Shown: positions 41,838 through 51,300 of the stretch, piece after piece | Position numbering within the stretch: the stretch's first letter is position 1 | Layout: the number at the start of each line of letters is the position of its first letter | NCBI GenBank assembly: GCA_965659725.1 | Contig: CBFHXG010000004.1 | Coordinates: forward strand, 1-64,000 | Origin: Phaeocystidibacter sp965659725 | GTDB taxonomy: Bacteria; Bacteroidota; Bacteroidia; Flavobacteriales; Schleiferiaceae | Direction: 5' to 3' | Length of the DNA: 64,000 nt | Program-made: the position numbers and the translations under genes | The notes under the pieces: generated by a model | What the model saw: the letters and a program-made list of their open reading frames with translations, nothing else | Database searches by the model: none | Told to the model about the DNA's origin: nothing

Positions 41838-43793
41838 TTAGTGCGTTACGCTCAAACGTAGAGTTTTAACTGCGTCGTTCTGCTGAACCTTTACCATGTA
41901 TACACCGGTAGGAAGATTAGCAACGTCGAGTTCGATGCTTTGAACACCAGCTCCTACGTTCTCTGAAACTTCAGCAACAGCGCGGCCGTTCATATCCATC
42001 ACAGTCACATTCACGTCGCCAGACTCTTGTGCAGTGAAGCGAAGTTCAGCAACACGGTCAGCTGGGTTAGGGAACAATACTGCTTCTTCAAGTACATTTT
42101 CCTCTTGACCGATAGCGTTAGAGTTAACTACGATGTTATCGATGTAAAGAGTGTTACCGAAGTCAGAAGTACCTGTGAACTTAACGATCAACTCACTTGC
42201 ATTTTGCATCGATCCAGGGATGTATGCAATGTTAGAAGTCCAATCGTTAGCACGTGGGTAAAGACGTGAAGTGGAGGTTGGAGTAGAGGTAGTAACCAAG
42301 CTGGCACCTGCACGGCTCCAAACTTGAGTCCAAGTCTGACCACAATCATCACTCACATAAACAGTAAGGTCGTCGTTAGCACCTGGGTACTGAGTGTAGG
42401 CATGATCGAAGAAGATCTTTGCATTAGGTGTAGAGCTGATGTCTACCTTTTGGTTGATCAACTCAGAAACTTCACCTGCTTGGATAGAGTAGAAGTCGTA
42501 ACGGAAGCTACGGTTAGACGCTTCATAAGCACCTAGAGGCCAGTTGACGCCAGTGGCAATTCCATTATCTACGGTCCAAACACGACCGGAGTTGTCGTTC
42601 AAGATCAAGTTGCTAGGAACCTGACCCAATTGAGCGTTCTCGAAGTTTGCTTCGTAAGGAGTTGGAGCCACGATAGGCGACAAAACGTTCAAAGTAACAG
42701 GAGTGATCTCGTTGTTCAAGCTGTTCACGTCACGTGATCCGTTTGGATTCACGACGCGAGCCTCGATGTTGTTGGTTGCGAATGGCAAGTTAGATTGAGA
42801 GAATGTAACAGTAGCTGTTTGATTCTGACCAAGTGAACCTGTCCATGACTGAGTAGTCCAAGCACCACCATTGATACGGTACTCAACATCAGCACTTGTA
42901 CAAGTAGCGGTAGAAAGGTTCTCAATCGTGAACTCAGGAGTTACAGTTCCCGCACAAAGATCTCCGCCGCCAGCGATTGCCGAAGTGATGGTCATGTCAG
43001 GAATGTTAGCCGGAGCAGGAACTGCTGGGCTAAATGACGCTTGGTGAACGCTCTTGTCACCATTGTCTTGAATATAAGTTACTACTGCTACCTCATTGTA
43101 GTTGTAGATGTGCATTGGAAGCTCTTCAGCGAAAGTGAAGGTTTGCTGTTGACCAGCAGTCCAGCTGTCCGCCATTTGAGTACCAGCTGCACTTGGGTAC
43201 ATCTTACGGTTTAAGTGGTAGAATTCAGTTTCACCATTGGTTCCCGGAGGCGATGCAAACTGCATCTCTTCTTCGATAACGGAAACATGAAGACGAAGTG
43301 AACCCGCATTCAATGCATTTACTGTAAAGTTGTCCGCATTTTGCACAGTCACAGTAATAAAGATAGAGTCAAGGTCAGATGACAAAGTGTGCGAGGTAGT
43401 CATGCTGAACGAAGACGTTACCGCTGCGCGGTTATCAATGATCGACTGCGTCAAGTTTGCCGGGTGTCTCGGGGAAGTTGCACCCGGAGCAATATCACCG
43501 CCATCAAGGACTCCACTCGGAGCACTGTTCACACCGTAGTATGAGCGACGCGTATCTGAATCAGTTGTCCAACCGAGGTAAATAGGACCTGCAGATGGAA
43601 TAGGAACTTGGTGCTTGAGCATTACGACCTTTGACGGGTTGGCCGCAACCAACTGATCAAGTGCAGGGTTTGTGCTCGCGCAAGGACCGCAATTCTCTCC
43701 CGTGTACTCTTCCATAAGTACGAGACGAGTTGCTTGCCCAAATGCCGTTGATGCCACTAAGGCTACCAACAAAATCGTGTAAAGCTTCTTCAT
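41838..43793 (-). CDS. Omp28-type exported protein with type 9 sorting domain
   Basis: This is a type 9-secreted or surface-attached protein (651 aa from ATG 43793, MKKLYTILLV; an upstream ATG at 43805 is less likely). The signal peptide ends near FGQAT. A thioredoxin-like region near the N-terminus has EEYTGENCGPCASTNPALDQ, with the CGPC motif near residue 35. The middle holds immunoglobulin-like and jelly-roll-like segments (LYIDNIVV). The last 75 residues are a type 9 sorting domain starting FPNPADRVAEL and containing LPTGVYMVKV. It is followed by a hairpin and the TlpA unit. Confidence 0.88.
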   Translation of the reverse strand: MKKLYTILLVALVASTAFGQATRLVLMEEYTGENCGPCASTNPALDQLVAANPSKVVMLKHQVPIPSAGPIYLGWTTDSDTRRSYYGVNSAPSGVLDGGDIAPGATSPRHPANLTQSIIDNRAAVTSSFSMTTSHTLSSDLDSIFITVTVQNADNFTVNALNAGSLRLHVSVIEEEMQFASPPGTNGETEFYHLNRKMYPSAAGTQMADSWTAGQQQTFTFAEELPMHIYNYNEVAVVTYIQDNGDKSVHQASFSPAVPAPANIPDMTITSAIAGGGDLCAGTVTPEFTIENLSTATCTSADVEYRINGGAWTTQSWTGSLGQNQTATVTFSQSNLPFATNNIEARVVNPNGSRDVNSLNNEITPVTLNVLSPIVAPTPYEANFENAQLGQVPSNLILNDNSGRVWTVDNGIATGVNWPLGAYEASNRSFRYDFYSIQAGEVSELINQKVDISSTPNAKIFFDHAYTQYPGANDDLTVYVSDDCGQTWTQVWSRAGASLVTTSTPTSTSRLYPRANDWTSNIAYIPGSMQNASELIVKFTGTSDFGNTLYIDNIVVNSNAIGQEENVLEEAVLFPNPADRVAELRFTAQESGDVNVTVMDMNGRAVAEVSENVGAGVQSIELDVANLPTGVYMVKVQQNDAVKTLRLSVTH

Positions 43794-43840
43794 GGAAACA
43801 AACAAATTAAGGGTTATCGTGGCACAAATTAAGATTTGTT

Positions 43841-43848
43841 TAAATTTG
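43841..43848 (+). promoter_or_regulatory. -7 element for the small type 9 cargo gene
   Basis: TAAATTTG is a perfect TAnnTTTG match, 42 bases before the ATG at 43891. This supports 43891 over the earlier in-frame ATG at 43861. The -33 region is not clear. Confidence 0.45.
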
Positions 43849-43890
43849 TAGCTACTCTTTATGGGTTTTTTTACACTTGAATTGTTCAGA

Positions 43891-44595
43891 ATGAGGAAGT
43901 TTTACACTCTTATCACCCTATCGATAGTAGCTTTGAGCACCACTTCATACGCTCAAAACCTACAACTCATTACGCACGATGCCAATACCGAGGCTAACTC
44001 GTCTTATTTACATGAGGTAAAGGCGTATGTGCAGATCACCAATACAGGTAACGATGCTACCTATGATGTAGCCCGCCTCTATAATGGTTCTACAGGTATC
44101 GCAGATAGCAACTATTTCTGCTGGGACCTATGCTACGGTGTAGATGCAGATAGCAGTAGCTTCGGAGGCCTTCTTCTAGAGAATAATGTGAGGAACACCG
44201 ACTTCTATATTGGTGTGCATATCCGTGGAAACAATGTAACGGAGCAAGATTCGCTCGTGTACCGATTCTACAATGCAGCTGATACTTCAGATTATTTAGA
44301 TGTTACATTCTATATATCTGTATCTCCAACTGTTTCAACCATCGAAACCCAAGCACGTACCGTTTCTGTATATCCAAACCCAGCTACCGATGTGATCTAT
44401 GTTGAAACGAAAGGATTGATCAACGGCAAGATCCGCTTGATGAACATGGCTGGACAAACGGTGAAGACCAAGAATTTCAGTGGGGATGACCGCACAAACG
44501 TTGATGTTCGCGATCTTCCTGCCGGAGTTTACATGCTTCAAACTACTTCTTCAGGTCAAGTAAAAGATGTACAGCGAATCGTGATCGCAAGATAA
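43891..44595 (+). CDS. Small exported protein with type 9 sorting domain
   Basis: This is a 234-residue exported protein. The start at ATG 43891 (MRKFYTLITL) gives a clean signal peptide ending TSYAQ. The central 130 residues are beta-rich and unassigned, with an unpaired-looking CWDLC motif (SNYFCWDLCYGVD). The last 75 residues form a type 9 sorting domain beginning VYPNPATDVIYVE and containing LPAGVYMLQT. SprA, needed to export such cargo, is encoded nearby. A strong terminator follows 23 bases downstream, so the gene is monocistronic. Confidence 0.85.
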   Translation: MRKFYTLITLSIVALSTTSYAQNLQLITHDANTEANSSYLHEVKAYVQITNTGNDATYDVARLYNGSTGIADSNYFCWDLCYGVDADSSSFGGLLLENNVRNTDFYIGVHIRGNNVTEQDSLVYRFYNAADTSDYLDVTFYISVSPTVSTIETQARTVSVYPNPATDVIYVETKGLINGKIRLMNMAGQTVKTKNFSGDDRTNVDVRDLPAGVYMLQTTSSGQVKDVQRIVIAR

Positions 44596-44618
44596 GATCA
44601 TTCAATCGCTTGACTAGA

Positions 44619-44652
44619 AAGGGCTTCCGTAATGGGAGCCCTTCTTTTTTTT
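44619..44652 (+). terminator. Intrinsic terminator after the small cargo gene
   Basis: Arms AAGGGCTTCC (44619-44628) and GGGAGCCCTT (44634-44643) pair with one wobble around GTAAT, followed by a T-run of eight. Confidence 0.88.
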
Positions 44653-44692
44653 CAATATTACAATTCCTTTAACATCGGGTACACGATTTTTC

Positions 44693-44700
44693 TAATTTTG
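44693..44700 (+). promoter_or_regulatory. -7 element for ruvA-sprA
   Basis: TAATTTTG matches TAnnTTTG exactly, 60 bases before the ruvA ATG. A weak -33 match (TTTA) lies 21 bases upstream at 44668-44671. Confidence 0.4.
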
Positions 44701-44760
44701 GCGTTTTCTTGCCGCAGCGGCCTTAGTTCGTTGCATTAGAAAGACTTAAATTATTCCTGC

Positions 44761-45336
44761 ATGTACAATCATCTCAGAGGTCGTCTCATTGAGAAGAATC
44801 CTACCTATGTTGTTATAGAATGCAACGGGGTAGGGTACTACGTAAACATTTCACTCAGCACATACGAACACATCGGAAGTGAGGAAGGCGTAATGCTTTA
44901 CACGCACCTAGCTGTGCGAGAAGACGCCCTTACCCTTTATGGTTTTGCAGGAGAAGGAGAACGTGAGATCTTTCGCCAACTCATCAGTGTTTCTGGTGTT
45001 GGAGCAAACACAGCACGAATGATCCTAAGCTCACTTCAGCCACAAGAAGTGGAAATGGCCATACGTTCAGAAAATATTGCATTGTTAAAAGGCGTTAAAG
45101 GCATCGGAGCCAAAACCGCACAAAGAATAATAGTAGATCTAAAAGACAAGGTTGGAATGACCGCCGATGCAGGAACGGCAGTCGCTCCCTCCTCGTCCAA
45201 AGATGAAGCAGTTGCCGCCCTCGAAGTCCTCGGATTTTCGCGAAAGTCCATCGAGAAAGTGGTTTCCACCTACTTGGATTCTGAGCCGGATGCTCCCGTA
45301 GAGAACATTATTAAGAACGCCCTCCAGAAACTATAG
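44761..45336 (+). CDS. ruvA: Holliday junction branch-migration protein RuvA
   Basis: This is the junction-binding subunit of RuvAB (191 aa, normal length). Domain I begins MYNHLRGRLIEKNPTYVVIE, domain II has tandem helix-hairpin-helix motifs (LISVSGVGANTARMIL and LKGVKGIGAKTAQRIIVDLK), and a flexible Ser/Ala linker leads to the small C-terminal domain that contacts RuvB. sprA begins 2 bases after its stop, so expression of the two is coupled, a neighbourhood I know as conserved in Bacteroidota. Confidence 0.97.
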   Translation: MYNHLRGRLIEKNPTYVVIECNGVGYYVNISLSTYEHIGSEEGVMLYTHLAVREDALTLYGFAGEGEREIFRQLISVSGVGANTARMILSSLQPQEVEMAIRSENIALLKGVKGIGAKTAQRIIVDLKDKVGMTADAGTAVAPSSSKDEAVAALEVLGFSRKSIEKVVSTYLDSEPDAPVENIIKNALQKL

Positions 45337-45338
45337 GA

Positions 45339-48300
45339 TTGAGACTCTCCCTCGCGAAATCAACCCTCCTTGCACTTATAGCAGTGCCGATCCTTTGGTC
45401 ATTCTCCCCTAGTGAGCCATCAGGCTATGGATATTATACCATACGATCCTATGCTGTTGCAGATACTGGAGATCCCGACACACTGCGATATCCACTACCA
45501 GAGGATGGAGCCGGTGGATTGTACCTCAACGATCCTTCCAATGTTCGCGAAGAAGTAACCTTTGATCCGAATACAGGTTTCTATACCATTCAACGATACA
45601 TCGGAAATGTCCCATACGGTCCACCGCTCATTCTCACGATGGACCAATACAAGGATCGCGTTTTCAATGATATCGATGCCGGTTACTTCGAGAACCGCGT
45701 GCAGCAAACCACCCGAGCCGTAAATACCGGCGGTGGAGGGAACGGCTCTGGCGATCGGGAGTCGGACGGTCTCATACCAGAGATCAATATCCGAAGTGAA
45801 GCATTCGCCGATATCTTTGGTGGAAATACGATCGAGATCCGACCTCAAGGTACCGCCGAAGTTCGACTAGGCGCTCGATACCAAAAGATCGAAAACCCGA
45901 TCATACCCGTTCGAAACCAGCGAACGTTTGCTTTCGACTTCGATCAGCGTATTCAAATGAATATCACCGGTAAGATCGGTGAACGACTCCAACTCAGCAC
46001 CAACTACGATACTGAGGCAACATTCGCTTTCGAGAACAAGATGAAGCTCGAGTTCCAAGGTCAGGAAGATGACATCATCAAGAACTTGGAAATGGGTAAT
46101 GTGTCGCTTCCGGTCAATAGTACCCTCATTACCGGCGCTCAGTCCCTCTTCGGTGTGAAAGGCCAGTTTCAATTCGGAAATACCACCATCACCTCGGTCT
46201 TTTCTGAACAACGCTCACAATCCCAATCTCTCAATATTCAAGGAGGCGCCACACAGCAGGAATTTGAGATCTGGGGTGATCAATACGAAGCCAACCGCCA
46301 CTATTTCTTGAGCCAGTACTTCCGTGATAACTACGAGCAATGGCTGTCAACCATGCCCGTGATTAGCTCACCTGTGCAGATCACCAAGGTAGAGGTGTGG
46401 GTTACGAACCGTCGTTCTCAAACTCAAGATGTACGTAACATTGTGGCGTTCATGGACCTCGGTGAGAATCAGTCTGGTGCATATCGCGACGGCACACGTC
46501 CGCTACCAGGGCCAGCTATCTTCCCAGGAACATCTCCATCCAACTTCCCGAATAACGGAACCAATCAACTGAACCCGGCGGAGTTGACAAGTCAGTATCC
46601 CGGCGTAAGGGATATAGGTGATGTGAACGCCGTTCTAAACAGCGCCGGTTTCATCGAGTCAACAGAATACGTAGAGCTAACGAACGCACGTAAACTTCAA
46701 CCTTCTCAATACAAGGTCGACCCACAACTAGGTACGATCTCATTGAATGAAGCCCTGAATCAGGATGAGGTTCTTGCCGTAGCCTTTCAGTATACCGCTT
46801 TTGGTCAGACTTACCAGGTTGGTGAATTCTCCACCGATGGTGTGAATCCGCCTAGTACGCTGATCGTTAAGATGTTGAAGAGTACTATTCTCGACGTGAA
46901 GACGCCGGTTTGGGACTTGATGATGAAGAACGTCTACTCTCTTGGTGCTTTCCAAGTGAGCCGCGAAGACTTCCGCCTTCAGGTTCTTTATATGAACGAC
47001 GAGACAGGCACCCCTATTCCTTTCCTTCCAAATTCAAACCTCGAGGATACGCTTCTCTTGAATGTGATGCGGCTTGATCAACTGAATTACAACAACGACC
47101 CCGTTCCAGATGGTCTATTTGACTTCGTGGAAGGACGCACCATCAATCCACAGAACGGTCGGATTTATTTCCCTGTCCTCGAGCCTTTCGGTTCTAACTT
47201 GGAAGACAACCTGAGTCCACAGGAAGCAAGAGAGCAATACGTGTTCAATGAACTCTATGATTCAACCCGCTTCCGCGCTCAAGAACAAACGCAAAAGAAT
47301 AAGTTCTTACTCAAAGGTCAGTATAAGTCTTCTTCTGGATCCGTGATCCAATTGAACGCCTTCAACATTCCACAGGGCTCGGTTACGGTTTCTGCTGGTG
47401 GTGCGCAATTGGTTGAGAATCAGGATTACACGGTGGATTATAACCTAGGTCAGGTTCGTATCATCAATGAAGCCATCCTCAATTCAGGCGTTCCTATCAA
47501 TGTATCGTTCGAGAACAACAGTTTGTTCAACTTCCAAACAAAGACATTCGCAGGCGCTACTTTCGACCATCGAATAAGTGATAATTTCAACGTTGGTGGA
47601 GCACTACTACACCTACGTGAACGTCCGCTTACTCAAAAAGTGAATCTTGGTGATGAGCCGATCGCCAACACGATCTGGGGTTTGAATACACAATATAATA
47701 CCGAGGTTCCTTTCCTAACTAGAATGGTGGATGCAATACCATTCATCGATACAAAGGAGAAGTCGAATATCAACTTCCAAGGTGAGTTCGCACATATGAT
47801 CCCTGGTTCTCCAAGTGGTATCAAGATCGGTGATGATGGTGCCACTACGTATATCGACGACTTCGAAAGTAGCCAGACGAATATTGATATCCGAGGAGCT
47901 CAAAGTTGGCAATTGGCAAGTACGCCAGCGAATCAACCAAATTTGTTCCCGGAGGGAGACCTTAATCAAGACATTGGATATAACTACAATCGCGCAAAGC
48001 TCGCATGGTATATCATCGACCCGATCTTCTACGCCGATAATTCTCAAACACCTCCCAACATTCGAGCAGATAAGGATATTATCTCGGACCATCGTCAACG
48101 TCAGGTTGACATCCTTGAGGTGTTCCCGAATACATCCTTGCAACAGGGTACCACCGTTCGGAATATCGCCATGTTCGACCTGGCCTATTATCCAAATGAA
48201 CGTGGACCATACAACTACGATGTTGAGCCTACTTCCATCTCTGCGGGTCTCACTGCAGACGGTGAACTCCGCGATCCAGAGTCGAGATGGGCCGGTATCA

Positions 48301-51300
48301 CACGCCCACTTCAGGTCAACAACTTCGAGGAACAGAACATCGAATTCATTCAGTTCTGGATCATGGACCCTTATCTCGAGAACGAAGATGCCAATAACCC
48401 TGGAGGGGATCTGTACTTCAACTTGGGATCTGTTTCTGAGGATATCCTGAAGGATGGTCGACAAAGTTTTGAGAACGGAATTCCTGTTGATGGATCTACC
48501 GCTTCTCTCGATTCCACGGTTTGGGGTTACACATCTGAAAATCAACCTATCGTAGATGCTTTTGATAACGATCCGAACGCCAGAGATAATCAAGATATTG
48601 GTCTGGATGGTTTGAATACCAACGATGAGCGAACCTGGAGCTACCAAGGTGCACCTACGTATTTGCAACGCCTTCAGAACGAATTCGGGACGAACTCGCA
48701 GGCCTACACTCGAGCGAATGCGGACCCTTCTGGTGATGACTTCGTTTATTACAGAGGTGAGAACTTGGATGACGCTGGGGCAGATGTACTTGAGCGTTAT
48801 AAAGAGTTCAATGGAACAGAGGGGAACTCAACAACCAATCAGGTGGGTGGATTCCCAGCCTTCGCTACAAACCTTCCGGATAAAGAGGATGTAAACCGCG
48901 ACCTTACCCTAAGCAAGACAGAAACCTACTTCCAATACAAGGTTTCGCTTCGTCCGGAGGATATTGAAACAAGTGATGTAGGTACCAACTACATCACCGA
49001 TGTGTACGAGACTACTATTGAAACACCGAATGGAGAAAATCGACCTGTGAGATGGATCCAGTTCAAGATTCCAATTTTTGAACCGGACCAACGTATCGGT
49101 CAGATCAACGACTTCCGCTCCATCCGATTCATGCGCATGTTCATGAAGGGATTCAACCAGAAAACGGTAGTTCGCTTCGCACGTTTAGATCTTGTAAGAG
49201 GTGAGTGGAGAAGATATCGCTTCGACTTGAATGTGCTCAACGAGTCGGTTCCAAATGATGGAGATCAAACTACCGTATTCAATGTGAATGCGGTTAACCT
49301 AGAGGAGAACGGATCGCGAGTTCCTATTCCTTATGTTCTTCCTCCGGGAATCGACCGCCAGGTGTTGTTTGGTAATCAATCTACCGTGCAGGCCAATGAG
49401 CAGAGTTTATCGCTTTACGTTTGTGGTCTTGAAGATGGCGACGCCCGTGCTGTGTTCCGCAATATCAACCTTGATATGCGTATGTACGGCAACTTGAAGA
49501 TGTTTGCCCACGCGGAAGCTGGTGCACAAGGTGAGATCCTGAGAGATGGTGATATCCGATTATTCGTTCGTTTGGGTTCAGATTACAACAACAACTTCTA
49601 CGAGTACGAGATTCCTCTTCAAGTAACCGATTTCAACTCAACGGATCCGGGAGCCATCTGGCCAGAGGCAAACAATGTAGACCTCAACCTCGATCTTCTT
49701 AAGGAGGTTAAGTTGGAACGTGATCGAATGATGCAGGGCAACCCGAACTTCGACCGTCAGACGATTTATTCGGTAGATAGAGGAGGTGGACAGATCAGCG
49801 TCCTCGGTAGTCCGAACCTTGGGAACGTACGAACCGTTCTCATCGGTATTCGAAATCCGAAACGAACCTTGAACTCCAACGACGACGGATTGGATAAATG
49901 CGCTGAGGTTTGGGTGAATGAACTCCGTATGACAGAGTTCGATAACCGAGGAGGATGGGCTGCGAATGCGAGAATGACCGCTAAACTGGCGGACTTTGCA
50001 AACGTGTCTATGACGGGTACCTATAGCTCTGTTGGCTACGGTAGTCTGGATCAAGGTCCGCAGGATCGGAACCAATTCGAGGCCCTCAGCTATAACTTCC
50101 AAACCAACGTAGAGTTAGGTAAATTCTTCAATGACGATTACGGGATCCGAATTCCAGTATTCTTCAATTTGAGTGAGGAATGGAAGAATCCGATGTTCAA
50201 CCCATTGGACCCAGATATCGAATTCCCGAATGCGCTTGAGAATCTCGAGACCCAATCACAACGAGATAGTCTTCGATTTGCATCACAGGATTATACCCTA
50301 AGACGTGACGTTAACTTTACGAACGTTCGAAAGGAAAGGACAGGAGCTGGAAGTAGTAAGCCTCAGTTCTACGACATCGAGAACTTCGCATTGAGCTACA
50401 GTTTCTCGGAGGTGTATAGAAGGAATATCAATACGGAGTTGGATAGAAGGGTAGATCACCGTGGTGTGTTCAATTATACCTATCAAACAAGCCCGAATCC
50501 ATACAAGCCTTTTGAAGATGCCATTGATGCTGATTACTTGGCATTGATCCGAGATTTCAACTTCCAATGGTATCCACAGCGATTTAGCTTTAGGGCGGAT
50601 GTCCTCAGAAGCTATCAGCAGCTTCAGATGCGTAACGTTGATAACCCTGATCCAAAGTTTGCCCTTCCAGAGAACTGGAACAAGAACTTTACGATGGATC
50701 GTAATTATAATGTGGGATGGGACCTTACGGAACGATTGAAGTTCGACTACAACGCGATCCAACGCGTTCGATTTGACGAGATCGCAGGTCCGATCTACAA
50801 CCCTAAGGCACAGGAAGTGCTTCGTGAAAATCTGCAAGACCTCGGGCGCCCTACAAGTTTCCACCAACAGGTGAACCTCACATGGCAGCTTCCGATCGAT
50901 AAGATCCCTTACTTGGAGTTTGTCAATGCTAGTATCCGATACTCGGGTGACTATGACTGGACGGCGATATCTCTTCGAGCTCAACAAGACACGGCCCTGA
51001 ACTTTGGCAATACCATTCAGAACTCCGCCAACTGGCAGGGTAACGTTAATTTGAATATGTCTACGCTCTACAACAAGTTTGGATTCATTAGGAGATTATC
51101 GCAAGCGCCGGGAGGGAATCGCGGTCGCCGACAAGGACCGGTGAGAAGACAGTTGCCAGGATCCGGAGGGAACAATAACGGTAGTGATGATGAGGAGGAA
51201 GATGATCCGAACAAAGAGGGCTTCGGGATCAAACTGGCTCGTTTTGGGGTAGGTCTCTTGACCTCCGTGAAGAATGTTACAGGGAACTACACGCTCACCC

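Noticed and set aside
47715..48668. Long minus-strand open frame (317 codons) opposite sprA
   Set aside because: It is entirely antisense to conserved SprA sequence with no promoter or start context and no recognisable domain.
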